From the NCBI GenBank assembly GCA_039807745.1, contig JBDHRV010000015.1, forward strand, positions 1 to 39,676: DNA of 39,676 nt, given 5' to 3'. Positions 15,990 to 24,503 of this stretch are shown in pieces. Position 1 is the stretch's first letter; each line of letters begins with the position of its first letter. The notes beneath the pieces were generated by a model, which saw only the letters and a program-made list of their open reading frames with translations, did not search any database and was not told the DNA's origin. Origin of the DNA: JAEUMW01 sp039807745 (lineage in GTDB: Bacteria > Pseudomonadota > Gammaproteobacteria > Burkholderiales > JAEUMW01). The position numbers and the translations under genes are program-made.

Positions 15990-16009
15990 GCGGATTTGCT
16001 ACAATCCGC
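15990..16009 (+). promoter_or_regulatory. Candidate promoter of the aminotransferase gene with an overlapping inverted repeat
   Basis: TACAAT at 16000-16005 is a good -10, 55 bp before the start at 16055. It lies in a perfect 7-bp inverted repeat, GCGGATT (15990-15996) and AATCCGC (16003-16009), separated by 6 bp. A repressor dimer bound here would block the promoter, but the overlap may be chance. Confidence 0.45.
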
Positions 16010-16054
16010 GGCCTTTCCGGCAGCAGACCGGGCTTCCCCTGGGATCTCAACTCG

Positions 16055-17299
16055 ATGAGCGCACAAGATCAATTCCTGAAACGGAAGGTGGGTCCCTTTT
16101 ACCCGCCGCAGCGGACCCTGATGGGTCCAGGCCCCTCCGACATCCACCCGCGGGTGCTGTCGGCGATGGGCCGTCCCACCATCGGCTATCTCGACCCGGT
16201 GTTCGTCGAGATGATGGAGGAACTCAAGGGGCTGCTCCGCTACGCCTTCCAGACCCGCAATGCGCTGACCTTTCCGGTGTCCGGTCCGGGCTCGGTAGGC
16301 ATGGAGATGTGTTTCGTCAACATGGTCAACCCTGGCGACAAGGTCGTCGTCTGCCGCAACGGGGTGTTCGGCGGGCGCATGATCGAGAACGTCGAGCGCT
16401 GCGGCGGCACGGCGGTGGTCGTCGACGACGCGTGGGGCACGCCGGTGGACCCGAACAAGGTGGAGGACGCGCTGCGCGGGAATCCCGACGCGAGGATCGT
16501 CGCCTTCGTGCACGCCGAGACCTCCACCGGCGTGCGCTCGGATGCCAGGACGATCGCCGCGATCGCGCAGGCGCACGGCGCGATGACCATCATGGATGCG
16601 GTCACCTCGCTCGGCGGCATCCCGGTCCTGGTCGACGAATGGGGCATCGATGCCGCCTATTCGGGCAGCCAGAAGTGCCTGTCGTGCACGCCGGGTCTGT
16701 CGCCGATCACCTTCAGCGACCGCGTCGTCGAACTCGTGCGGGCGCGCAAGGAAAAGGTCCACAGCTGGTTCATGGATCTCGGCCTGCTGCTCGGCTACTG
16801 GGGTGCGACCACGCGCACCTACCACCACACGGCGCCGACCAATTCGTTGTACGCGCTGCACGAGGCGCTGCGCATGCTGAAGGAAGAGGGGCTGGAGGCG
16901 AGCTGGGCGCGTCACGAGCGCAATCACAAGGCCTTGCGCGCCGGCCTCGAGACCCTCGGCATGCAGTACCTGGTCGAAGACGCCTATCGTCTGCCGCAGA
17001 TGAATGCGGTGCGCGTGCTGCCCGACCTCGACGAGAAGGAGGTGCGCCGACGCCTGCTGCACGACTACAACCTCGAGATCGGCGCCGGCCTGGGCGACCT
17101 CGCGGGAAAGATCTGGCGCTTCGGCATCATGGGCTATTCCTGCAAGATGGAGAACGTGATGCTGTGCCTGTGCGCGCTGGAGACCGTGTTCGCCGACATG
17201 GGCGCGGGCGCGCGCTTCGGTGCGGCCGAAGCGGCCGCCTATCACGCCTACGCGCTGAATCCGACACGTGCGCGGCCGAAGAAGGTCGCCGCGGCCTGA
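16055..17299 (+). CDS. Alanine/serine-glyoxylate aminotransferase family protein
   Basis: A 414-residue fold-type I, class V PLP aminotransferase that should make glycine from glyoxylate using alanine or serine as amino donor. The PLP lysine is K207 in YSGSQKCLSCTPG; the active-site aspartate is in MTIMDAVTSLGG; FPVSGPGSVGMEM and the N-terminal LMGPGPSDIHPRV are family motifs. Donor specificity (alanine, serine or purine-catabolism related) cannot be decided here. Start ATG 16055 is chosen because homology begins there; the frame is open much further upstream into ttcA. A promoter-like site lies ahead and a strong hairpin terminator behind, so it is probably transcribed alone. Confidence 0.92.
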   Translation: MSAQDQFLKRKVGPFYPPQRTLMGPGPSDIHPRVLSAMGRPTIGYLDPVFVEMMEELKGLLRYAFQTRNALTFPVSGPGSVGMEMCFVNMVNPGDKVVVCRNGVFGGRMIENVERCGGTAVVVDDAWGTPVDPNKVEDALRGNPDARIVAFVHAETSTGVRSDARTIAAIAQAHGAMTIMDAVTSLGGIPVLVDEWGIDAAYSGSQKCLSCTPGLSPITFSDRVVELVRARKEKVHSWFMDLGLLLGYWGATTRTYHHTAPTNSLYALHEALRMLKEEGLEASWARHERNHKALRAGLETLGMQYLVEDAYRLPQMNAVRVLPDLDEKEVRRRLLHDYNLEIGAGLGDLAGKIWRFGIMGYSCKMENVMLCLCALETVFADMGAGARFGAAEAAAYHAYALNPTRARPKKVAAA

Positions 17300-17318
17300 C
17301 TCTGCGCTGTCAAACGCG

Positions 17319-17346
17319 ACGGGGCAAGTCGAACGACTTGCCCCGT
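17319..17346. terminator. Strong hairpin terminator between convergent genes
   Basis: ACGGGGCAAGTCG (17319-17331) and CGACTTGCCCCGT (17334-17346) form a perfect 13-bp stem. A short T-run follows on the plus strand (TTTGC) and the minus-strand exit reads CGCGTTTGAC. It lies between the convergent aminotransferase gene and metF, and could serve both. Confidence 0.8.
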
Positions 17347-17363
17347 TTGCATGTCTGATACCG

Positions 17364-18212
17364 CTAGGACAATCCCAGCCGCTGCCAGATCGTGCTCGTG
17401 AGCCCCGCCTGATTCAACGTGTAGAAGTGCAGGCCCGGCGCGCCCGCGGTGAGCAGGCGATCGCACAGATCGGTGACGACATCGAGGCCGAACGCCCGGA
17501 TCGAGGCACTGTCGTCGCCAAAGCTCTGCAGGCGCAGCCGGATCCAGCGCGGAATCTCCGCCCCGCAGGCGTCGGAAAAGCGCGCGAGCTGCGAGAAGTT
17601 CCCGATCGGCATGATGCCGGGAACGATTGGAAGATCGATCCCCACCGCTTCGCATTCGTCGATGAAGCGGAAGTAGCTGTCCGCGTTGTAGAAGTATTGC
17701 GTGATCGCGGAGTCGGCACCCGCGTCCACCTTGCGCTTGAAGTTGCGCACGTCATCCTGCGGGCTGCGCGCCTGCGGATGCATCTCCGGATAGCAGGCGA
17801 CCTCGATCGTGAACCAGTCGCCGGTGCGCTCGCGGATGAACGCCACCAGCTCGCTCGCATAGCGGAGCTCGCCGAAGGAGGCGAGCCCCGACGGCAGGTC
17901 ACCGCGCAACGCCACGATGTGGCGGATGCCGTGAGACTTGTAGAGCTCGAGGGTCGCGGCGATGTCGGCCCGGGTCGACGCGATGCAGGAGATGTGCGGC
18001 GACGCGGCGCTGCCTTCGGCCTGGATCTCGAGCACGGTCTCCAGCGTGCGGTCGCGCGTCGAACCGCCCGCGCCGAAGGTGACGGAAAAGAACTGCGGCG
18101 CGAGCTGCGCGAGCTGACGCCGCGTCGCGCGCAGCTTCTCCATGCCTTCGGGCGTCTTGGGCGGGAAGAACTCGAAGCTGAATTCGCGCGGATGGTGAGA
18201 TTGGGATTGCAT
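17364..18212 (-). CDS. metF: 5,10-methylenetetrahydrofolate reductase
   Basis: FAD enzyme that reduces methylene-THF to 5-methyl-THF for methionine synthesis. The 282 residues are the normal bacterial length. FSFEFFPPKT near the N-terminus contains the catalytic Glu (E14); VTFGAGGSTRDRT, HISCIASTRADIA, ALRGDLP and SAITQYFYNADSYFRF are conserved. It lies 81 bp downstream of ahcY on the same strand with no obvious terminator between, so it is probably under the same SAH riboswitch: high SAH would raise both SAH hydrolysis and methyl-group supply. Confidence 0.96.
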   Translation of the reverse strand: MQSQSHHPREFSFEFFPPKTPEGMEKLRATRRQLAQLAPQFFSVTFGAGGSTRDRTLETVLEIQAEGSAASPHISCIASTRADIAATLELYKSHGIRHIVALRGDLPSGLASFGELRYASELVAFIRERTGDWFTIEVACYPEMHPQARSPQDDVRNFKRKVDAGADSAITQYFYNADSYFRFIDECEAVGIDLPIVPGIMPIGNFSQLARFSDACGAEIPRWIRLRLQSFGDDSASIRAFGLDVVTDLCDRLLTAGAPGLHFYTLNQAGLTSTIWQRLGLS

Positions 18213-18293
18213 CGGCTGGGGAAACGGGAAGGAGGAAGCGAGAAGGCGAAGGGAACGCTGCGCGCGTAGCAGCGCTCCCTCCCGCCGAACTGA

Positions 18294-19712
18294 TCAATAG
18301 CGATACGAATCCGCCTTGTACGGCCCCGCCTTGTCCACGCCGATGTACTTCGCCTGCTCGTCGGTGAGCTCGGTCAGCTTCGCGTTCAGCTTCTTCAACT
18401 GCAGCCGCGCCACCTTCTCGTCGAGATGCTTCGGCAAGGTGTATACGCCGACCGGATACCGTGCGGTGTTGGTGAAAAGCTCGATCTGCGCGATCGTCTG
18501 ATTGGCGAACGAGCTCGACATGACGTAGCTCGGGTGCCCCGTGCCGCAGCCCAGGTTCACCAGCCGTCCCTTGGCGAGCACGATGATGCGGCGGCCAGAG
18601 GGGAAGATCACGTGATCGACCTGCGGTTTGATCTCTTCCCACTGGTAGGACTCGACCGAGGCGATGTCGATCTCGTTGTCGAAATGGCCGATGTTGCAGA
18701 CGATCGCCTGATCCTTCATCTTCGCCATGTGATCGTGATTGATCACGTGGTAGTTGCCGGTGGCGGTGACGAAGATGTCCGCCTTGTCCGCGGCGTAGTC
18801 CATGGTCACGACGCGATAGCCTTCCATCGCTGCCTGCAGCGCGCAGATCGGGTCGATCTCGGTGACCCACACCTGTGCCGACAGCGCGCGCAGGGCCTGG
18901 GCCGAGCCCTTGCCCACGTCGCCGTAACCCGCCACCACGGCGATCTTGCCGGCGACCATCACGTCCGTCGCGCGCTTGATGCCGTCGACCAGCGACTCAC
19001 GGCAGCCGTACAGGTTGTCGAACTTGGACTTGGTGACGGAGTCGTTCACGTTGATGGCGGGGAACGCGAGCTTGCCTTCCTTCGCCATCTGATACAGGCG
19101 ATGCACGCCGGTGGTGGTCTCCTCGGTCACGCCTTGCACGTGCTGGATGCGGCTCGAATACCAGCCGGGCTGGGCGGCGATGCGCTTCCTGATCGCCGCG
19201 AACAGGATGCGCTCTTCTTCGCTGCCCGGATTGCCCAGGACCGACGGATCGGATTCCGCGCGGGTGCCCAGATGCAGGAGCAGGGTCGCATCACCGCCAT
19301 CGTCGAGGATCATGTTCGAGAAGCCTCCGTCCGGCCACTCGAAGATGCGGTGCGTGTAATCCCAGTACTCCTCGAGCGACTCGCCCTTGTAGGCGAAGAC
19401 CGGGGTGCCGCGGGCGGCGATGGCGGCGGCGGCGTGGTCCTGGGTCGAGAAGATGTTGCAGGACGCCCAGCGCACCTGCGCCCCCAGCGCCTGCAGCGTT
19501 TCGATCAGCACCGCGGTCTGGATCGTCATGTGCAGCGACCCGGTGATGCGTGCTCCCTTCAACGGCTGGGTGGCTGCGTATTCCTCGCGGATCGCCATGA
19601 GTCCGGGCATCTCGGTCTCGGCGATGGCGATCTCCTTCCGGCCCCACCCCGCGAGGTTGATGTCGGCGACGTGATAGTCGCTGAACGGCTTGGTTTCGAG
19701 AACTGCGCTCAT
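18294..19712 (-). CDS. ahcY: Adenosylhomocysteinase (SAH hydrolase)
   Basis: NAD-dependent hydrolysis of S-adenosylhomocysteine to adenosine and homocysteine. The 472-residue protein shows the family blocks WASCNIFSTQDHAAAAIA, KSKFDNLYGCRESL, the NAD-binding VVAGYGDVGKGSAQALR, and the conserved C-terminus ending DSYRY. An ideal Shine-Dalgarno (AAGGAG, 6-nt spacing) precedes the ATG at 19712. The 5' leader of at least 150 nt contains an SAH riboswitch, so expression should rise when its own substrate accumulates. metF follows on the same strand. Confidence 0.97.
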   Translation of the reverse strand: MSAVLETKPFSDYHVADINLAGWGRKEIAIAETEMPGLMAIREEYAATQPLKGARITGSLHMTIQTAVLIETLQALGAQVRWASCNIFSTQDHAAAAIAARGTPVFAYKGESLEEYWDYTHRIFEWPDGGFSNMILDDGGDATLLLHLGTRAESDPSVLGNPGSEEERILFAAIRKRIAAQPGWYSSRIQHVQGVTEETTTGVHRLYQMAKEGKLAFPAINVNDSVTKSKFDNLYGCRESLVDGIKRATDVMVAGKIAVVAGYGDVGKGSAQALRALSAQVWVTEIDPICALQAAMEGYRVVTMDYAADKADIFVTATGNYHVINHDHMAKMKDQAIVCNIGHFDNEIDIASVESYQWEEIKPQVDHVIFPSGRRIIVLAKGRLVNLGCGTGHPSYVMSSSFANQTIAQIELFTNTARYPVGVYTLPKHLDEKVARLQLKKLNAKLTELTDEQAKYIGVDKAGPYKADSYRY

Positions 19713-19800
19713 GGATCACTCCTTCGATGTCGAGGGGGGACTGAGAAAACGGAAACGGGGAGGATTGGCTCGCTCGCCGCCCGTGCCATCAGCCACGAGT

Positions 19801-19867
19801 CAACGAGCGCCGTTCGAACGCCTGAGCCTGGCGGGACCGAACGGCCCGTTGCAGCGCTCCTCAGGGA
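19801..19867 (-). promoter_or_regulatory. SAH riboswitch upstream of ahcY-metF
   Basis: Read on the minus strand, the leader matches the S-adenosylhomocysteine riboswitch as I remember its consensus: CCTGAGGAGCGCTGC, then GCCAGGCTCAGG, then ACGGCGCTC. Three pairings can be drawn: CCTGAG (19865-19860) with CTCAGG (19826-19821); CGGGCC with GGTCCCG around a GTTC loop (one bulge); and GAGCGC (19859-19854) with GCGCTC (19810-19805) as the long-range helix. It ends about 88 nt before the ahcY start codon. This class activates SAH-recycling genes on binding SAH. The expression platform (between 19713 and 19800) is not resolved by eye. Confidence 0.92.
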
Positions 19868-20065
19868 ACGCGAATGGTACTGCAACACGCAATCACCTGC
19901 CTAGACCGGCGATCCGCGGGAAGGTGCCGATCAGAGTTTTCCTACATCTTGAGATCGACGGGAATCTTGGGAACGTCGCGCGGTCGGTTCAATTCAGTGG
20001 TTGCCGGGGCGAGCATGCACGCGCGTAACGGTGCCGTTTGGCTACTCAAAACAGGGGCAAACGCG
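19868..20065. other. Intergenic region between the ahcY riboswitch and the hypothetical gene
   Basis: Together with the riboswitch and ahcY leader, this makes a gene-free stretch of about 350 bp. It should hold the ahcY promoter (minus strand) and that of the divergent small gene, but I see no clear -35/-10 pair. Plus-strand frames across it (for example from 19874) are continuous with the hypothetical gene but read as non-coding leader. In-frame ATGs at 20015 and 20066 are alternative starts for that gene. Confidence 0.4.
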
Positions 20066-20509
20066 ATGGGTTCCGATGATCGTTCCGACACCGCTTCGCC
20101 ATCGGTGGATCTTCACGCCGAGATTCCGCAACTGGTTGGCAGAATCTACGATGCCGCGCCGGTAGCCGAGCGCCGCCGGATGCTCGAACATCTCCTGCGC
20201 CCGCTCGGTGCACTGGCAGTTGTCGGGGTGTGCAACGGCATCTTCACGAGGATCTGGTTTCGTAACGGCTGGAACGACCTGCAGATTCGCGCCGAGGACG
20301 CGCAGTCCGTGCAGGGAATCGACGTGATTGCACTCGTGGATTACGTCCAGCAGGTCAACGCCGGCACGATCCGTGGGCTGGTTTCAATGCTCACCGCGTC
20401 GCCGATGATCGCCTACTCTGCCGCGACAGCGTTGCTGGTATCCGTACTGGTGCGACGCCTCCGGTCTCACCCGCACCAAGCGGACAAGGCAGACAGGCCC
20501 GCCGAATAG
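20066..20509 (+). CDS. Hypothetical membrane protein with two hydrophobic helices
   Basis: I do not recognise this family. From ATG 20066 it encodes 147 residues: a polar N-terminus, a short amphipathic stretch (RIYDAAPVAERRRMLEHLLR), one hydrophobic segment (LGALAVVGVCNGIFTRIWF, about 49-67), a soluble middle (QIRAEDAQSVQGIDVIALVD), and a second helix near the C-terminus (SPMIAYSAATALLVSVLV, about 112-129) followed by a basic tail. Both ends are probably cytoplasmic. A longer version could start at ATG 20015. It stands alone, divergent from ahcY and convergent with ppc. Third-codon GC looks somewhat lower than in neighbours, so acquisition by transfer is possible but unproven. Confidence 0.6.
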   Translation: MGSDDRSDTASPSVDLHAEIPQLVGRIYDAAPVAERRRMLEHLLRPLGALAVVGVCNGIFTRIWFRNGWNDLQIRAEDAQSVQGIDVIALVDYVQQVNAGTIRGLVSMLTASPMIAYSAATALLVSVLVRRLRSHPHQADKADRPAE

Positions 20510-20535
20510 CCCATGCTCTCGCTCTGATGCAGGAT

Positions 20536-20589
20536 AACGGTGGGCGACTGAGACGCAGGTCACAGTCCCGCGTCTCTGGCGGCACCGTT
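20536..20589. terminator. Nested inverted repeat between convergent genes, possible terminator
   Basis: AACGGTG (20536-20542) pairs with CACCGTT (20583-20589), and inside it GAGACGC (20550-20556) pairs with GCGTCTC (20570-20576). Both 7-bp arms are perfect. No T-tract is present. The outer arm reaches the ppc stop codon. It may end transcription in both directions or protect the 3' ends. Confidence 0.4.
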
Positions 20590-23390
20590 CACCCGCTGTT
20601 CCGCAATCCCGACGCGATGCCGTTGATGGTGAGCAGGATCGCCCGCTTGATCTTGTCGTCCTGCTCGCCGGAGCGAAAGCGCCGCAGCAGCCCGACCTGC
20701 AGGTGGTTCAGCGGGTCGATGTAGGGCTGCCGGTTGCGGAAGCTGCGCGCGAGCGAGGGGTTCGACTGCAGGAAGCTGCGCTGACCCGTGATTGCGCAGA
20801 GCCGCTCCCCGGTGCGCTTCCACTCGTTGTAGATATCCGTGAAGATGCGCTCGGCAAGCAGATCGTCGGCGACGAGATCGGCATAGCGCGAGGCGATGCT
20901 CATGTCGCTTTTCGCGAGCACCATGTCCATGTTGGAGAGCAGCGCCTGAAAGAACGGCCAGACGCGGTGCATCTCCCGCAGCGTGGCAAGCCCCGCGTCC
21001 CCTTCGCGCTTGATGTAGTCCTCGACCGCGGTGCCGAAGCCGTACCAGCCGGGCAGCATGATGCGCGCCTGCGACCAGCTGAACACCCACGGGATCGCGC
21101 GCAGGTCCTCGATGCGGTCGGACCGCTTGCGTGCCGCGGGCCGACTGCCGATGTGCAGATCCGCGATCTCGGTGATCGGGGTGGTCTGGCGAAAGAAGGT
21201 GACGAATCCGGGTGTCTCGTAGACGAGCCGGCGATACGCCCGGTACGCCGTCTCCGACAGAACATCCATGATGCGGTAATGGGCCTCGAGATCCTGGTCC
21301 GGATGACCGTGCGGGGCGAGCGTCGCCTCGAGCGTGCCGGCGACGAGGGTCTCCAGATTGCGCCGGCCGATGTCGGGGTCGGCGTACTTGCTCGCGATCA
21401 CTTCGCCCTGTTCCGTGATCCGGATCTGTCCGTTCACGCTTCCCGGCGGCTGGGCGCGGATGCCCTGGTAGCTCGGTCCGCCGCCGCGGCCCACGCTGCC
21501 GCCGCGCCCGTGAAACAGACGCAGCCCCACGCCGTGCTTGCGGAAGATGTCCACCAGCGCCACCTCCGCCTTGTGCAACTCCCAGTTCGCGGTGAGGTAG
21601 CCGCCGTCCTTGTTGCTGTCGGAATAGCCGAGCATGACCTCCTGGTAGTTGCCGCGCGTCTCGAGCAACCGCCGGTATCCCGGCAGGCCGAAGACGCGGT
21701 CCATGATCGGCCCGCAGGCGCGCAGATCGGCGATGGTCTCGAACAGCGGCACGATGTTCACGTCGAGCCGCGGTTCAGCCCCGACCTTGAGCAGTCCGAC
21801 CTCCTTCAGCAGCAGTGCAAGCTCGATGAGGTCGCTCGCGCCGTCGGTCTTGGAGATCACGTAGTTGGGCAGCGCCGCGCTCCCGAAGCGCCGGTGAATC
21901 TCCGCCGCCACGTCGAAGATCGCGAGCTCCTGCCTGGCCGCCTCGCTGTACTCGATGAAGGGGGAGCGCAGGGGCCGCGGTGTGTCGATCTCGCGCAGCA
22001 ACCAGGCTAGCCGCTCTTCTTCGGTGAGTTCGCTGTAGCCAGCCGCGTTCGAACCGCGCTCGAACAGCTCGCCGACCACCGCCTCGTGCACGCCCGAATG
22101 CTGGCGCATGTCGAGGGCAGCCAGGTGAAAGCCGAACACTTCCACGGCGCGGCGCAGGGCGCGCAGCCGCCCGTCCGCGATGCGGTGCGAGCCGTGGCTG
22201 CGCAACGACCGGTCGAGCACAGCGAGATCGTTCAGCAAGTCGCAAGCACCGGGGTAGGGTGTCGCGGCGGCGACCGGCGGCGGCTGCGCGGCGAGATCGA
22301 CCAGATCGCGCGCGGCCGCCGCGAGGCGCGCATAGATGTTGGCGAGCGCGTTGCGGTACGGTTCGTCCGCGCGATGATCGGCGTGCACGGCGGGATCGAG
22401 CGCCAGTGCCTCGAGCTCGGGGAGCGCGCCGACGAGGCGGCGCGACAGGCTCAGCTCGGCGCCCAGCGCGTGAACCTCCTCGAGATAGTATTCGAGTGCG
22501 ACCGTCGCATGGCGCTGCATCGCATGCCGGGTCACCTCATCGGTGACGAACGGGTTGCCGTCGCGGTCGCCACCGATCCAGCTTCCCATGCGCAACAGCG
22601 GTCCGAGATGCGCCGTGCGCTCCGGCCACGCCGTCGCCATCTGCTCCTCTATTTCGGCGTAGAGCTTCGGCAGCTCGCGCAGGAATGTGTACTCGTAGTA
22701 GGCGAGGCCGTTCTCGATCTCGTCCGGCACGGTGAGTCTGACGGATCGCACGATGCGCGTCTGCCACAACGCCAGCACATCGCGGCGGATCTCCTCCTCG
22801 TTCGTGTGCAGCTCCGCGGGCGTGAGCTGCAGGCGGTCGCGCTGGAGCAGCAGGCGCGCGAGCTCGCGCTGGCGATTGAGCACGGCACGGCGCTGCACCT
22901 CGGTCGGATGCGCGGTGAGAACCGGTGTTACCGCGCCTTGTGCGAACAGCCGCTCGATGTCCTCCGCCGCGAACCCCGCCTCGCGAATGCGCGCCAGGGC
23001 GAGGGCAAAGCTGCCTTCCTGCGGTTGCGGGTGATCGAGCTGATGTGCGCGGCGGCGGCGGTTGTGGTGAAGGTCTTCCGCGAGGTTCGCAAGCTGTGAA
23101 AAGAACGTGAACGCCCGTGCCACGACGACCACTTCCTCGTAGGGCAGCTTGCCCAGCATGCGCTCGAGCTCGCGCTTGGCGGTGGGATCCCGATCGCGGC
23201 GGAACCGGATCGCCATCTGCCGCGTGCTTTCGATCAGATCGAAAGCCGCTTCGCCGTGCTGCTCGCGCAGGGTGTCGCCAAGCACGCGCCCGAGCAAGCG
23301 AATGTCATCGCGCAGCGGCGCGTCCTTGTCGGCCTCCGCGTCCGGGGTGAACACGCCGCGTGATGCGCCGTTGTGCGTACTATCGTTCAT
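20589..23390 (-). CDS. ppc: Phosphoenolpyruvate carboxylase
   Basis: Carboxylates PEP with bicarbonate to oxaloacetate, refilling the TCA cycle. The 933-residue protein is a little longer than E. coli Ppc (883). The catalytic histidine is H161 in VLTAHPTEVQRR; MLGYSDSNKDGGYLTANWEL and LFHGRGGSVGRGGGPSYQGI are the second active-site signature and Gly-rich loop; the C-terminus GLRNSG matches the conserved GxRNTG-type end, so the protein is complete. The frame runs on to 23639, but ATG 23390, with GGAGG upstream, gives the family-like N-terminus. It is divergent from hemC across 156 bp. Confidence 0.97.
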   Translation of the reverse strand: MNDSTHNGASRGVFTPDAEADKDAPLRDDIRLLGRVLGDTLREQHGEAAFDLIESTRQMAIRFRRDRDPTAKRELERMLGKLPYEEVVVVARAFTFFSQLANLAEDLHHNRRRRAHQLDHPQPQEGSFALALARIREAGFAAEDIERLFAQGAVTPVLTAHPTEVQRRAVLNRQRELARLLLQRDRLQLTPAELHTNEEEIRRDVLALWQTRIVRSVRLTVPDEIENGLAYYEYTFLRELPKLYAEIEEQMATAWPERTAHLGPLLRMGSWIGGDRDGNPFVTDEVTRHAMQRHATVALEYYLEEVHALGAELSLSRRLVGALPELEALALDPAVHADHRADEPYRNALANIYARLAAAARDLVDLAAQPPPVAAATPYPGACDLLNDLAVLDRSLRSHGSHRIADGRLRALRRAVEVFGFHLAALDMRQHSGVHEAVVGELFERGSNAAGYSELTEEERLAWLLREIDTPRPLRSPFIEYSEAARQELAIFDVAAEIHRRFGSAALPNYVISKTDGASDLIELALLLKEVGLLKVGAEPRLDVNIVPLFETIADLRACGPIMDRVFGLPGYRRLLETRGNYQEVMLGYSDSNKDGGYLTANWELHKAEVALVDIFRKHGVGLRLFHGRGGSVGRGGGPSYQGIRAQPPGSVNGQIRITEQGEVIASKYADPDIGRRNLETLVAGTLEATLAPHGHPDQDLEAHYRIMDVLSETAYRAYRRLVYETPGFVTFFRQTTPITEIADLHIGSRPAARKRSDRIEDLRAIPWVFSWSQARIMLPGWYGFGTAVEDYIKREGDAGLATLREMHRVWPFFQALLSNMDMVLAKSDMSIASRYADLVADDLLAERIFTDIYNEWKRTGERLCAITGQRSFLQSNPSLARSFRNRQPYIDPLNHLQVGLLRRFRSGEQDDKIKRAILLTINGIASGLRNSG

Positions 23391-23468
23391 GGCGGGGAAC
23401 CCTCCACGGCGGTGGGAAACGGGCGCAGTGCCGGTGCCGGCCGGCCACCCGGACCAGGGGGTGCGTGC

Positions 23469-23474
23469 TAGAAT
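23469..23474 (+). promoter_or_regulatory. Candidate -10 element (TAGAAT) for hemCDXY
   Basis: GTGCTAGAATCGCC lies 78 bp before the hemC start in the ppc-hemC divergent gap. The -35 position is GC-rich and not consensus. Confidence 0.5.
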
Positions 23475-23546
23475 CGCCGCCGGGATAGCGGGGACGGGGG
23501 CGCGAGCGCGCGGCGATACGGGGCTGGGACAAGCGAGAGGAGCGGT

Positions 23547-24503
23547 TTGGACAGCAGTGGGTTCGAAACCCGGCAGGCGCCGGCGCGCATCGTCATCGCA
23601 ACCAGGGAAAGTGCGCTTGCGCTGTGGCAGGCGCACCACATCGAGACACAGCTCGCCGCATTATATCCAGAAAGCGAGATCCGCTTGCTCGGCATGACCA
23701 CGGAAGGGGACCGCCGCCTCGGCGCATCGCTCGCCAAGATCGGCGGCAAGGGACTTTTCGTCAAGGAGCTGGAGGCCGCGCTGGAAGCGGGCGATGCGGA
23801 CATCGCCGTGCACTCGATGAAGGACGTGCCCATGACGCTGCCACAGGGCTTCACCATCGCTGCGATCGGCGCGCGCGAGGATCCGCGCGATGCGCTCGTG
23901 TCGGCGCGGTGCACGCGTCTGTCCGAGCTGCCGCCCGGGGCGGTGGTCGGCACCTCCAGCCTGCGGCGCGAGAGTCAGATCCGCATGCGCTATCCCGCGC
24001 TCGCCGTGGCGCCTTTGCGCGGCAACGTGCAAACGCGGCTGCGCAAGCTCGACGCGGGCCAGTTCGACGCCATCGTCCTCGCGGCGGCGGGCTTGAAGCG
24101 GCTCGGCCTCGAGGCGCGCATCGCGGCGTTCATCCCGCCGGAGGAGAGTCTGCCGGCAGTCGGCCAGGGCGCGCTCGGCATCGAGTGCCGCACCGAGCGC
24201 GAGGACATGATCGCCGCGCTGGCCGCACTGAACGACGATGCGACCGCGCGCTGCGTGCGCGCTGAGCGCGCGATGAGCCGGGCGCTCGCTGGCAGCTGCA
24301 ACGTGCCTATCGGGGGCTACGCGCGAATCGAGAACGGCCGCATTCACCTGACCGGATTTCTCGCCAGTCCGGACGGCGCGCGTCATCTTTGCGCCCGCGC
24401 CGACGGCGGGCTCGAGGATCCGGAAGCGCTCGGCGAAGCGCTTGCGCGCGAGCTCTACCGGCGCGGCGCGGCCGCCATCCTCGCGAGCATCGGCGCGACA
24501 TGA
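23547..24503 (+). CDS. hemC: Porphobilinogen deaminase (hydroxymethylbilane synthase)
   Basis: Polymerises four porphobilinogens into hydroxymethylbilane. The 318-residue protein has IATRESALALWQAHHIE at the N-terminus, GDRRLGASLAKIGGKGLFVK, the active-site region VHSMKDVPMTLP, RRESQIRMRYPAL, and the dipyrromethane cofactor cysteine C251 in AGSCNVPIGGYA. The start is TTG at 23547 with AGGAG 6 nt upstream; no in-frame ATG gives a full N-terminus. Its stop overlaps the hemD start by ATGA, so it is the first gene of a coupled hemCDXY operon. Confidence 0.96.
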   Translation: MDSSGFETRQAPARIVIATRESALALWQAHHIETQLAALYPESEIRLLGMTTEGDRRLGASLAKIGGKGLFVKELEAALEAGDADIAVHSMKDVPMTLPQGFTIAAIGAREDPRDALVSARCTRLSELPPGAVVGTSSLRRESQIRMRYPALAVAPLRGNVQTRLRKLDAGQFDAIVLAAAGLKRLGLEARIAAFIPPEESLPAVGQGALGIECRTEREDMIAALAALNDDATARCVRAERAMSRALAGSCNVPIGGYARIENGRIHLTGFLASPDGARHLCARADGGLEDPEALGEALARELYRRGAAAILASIGAT

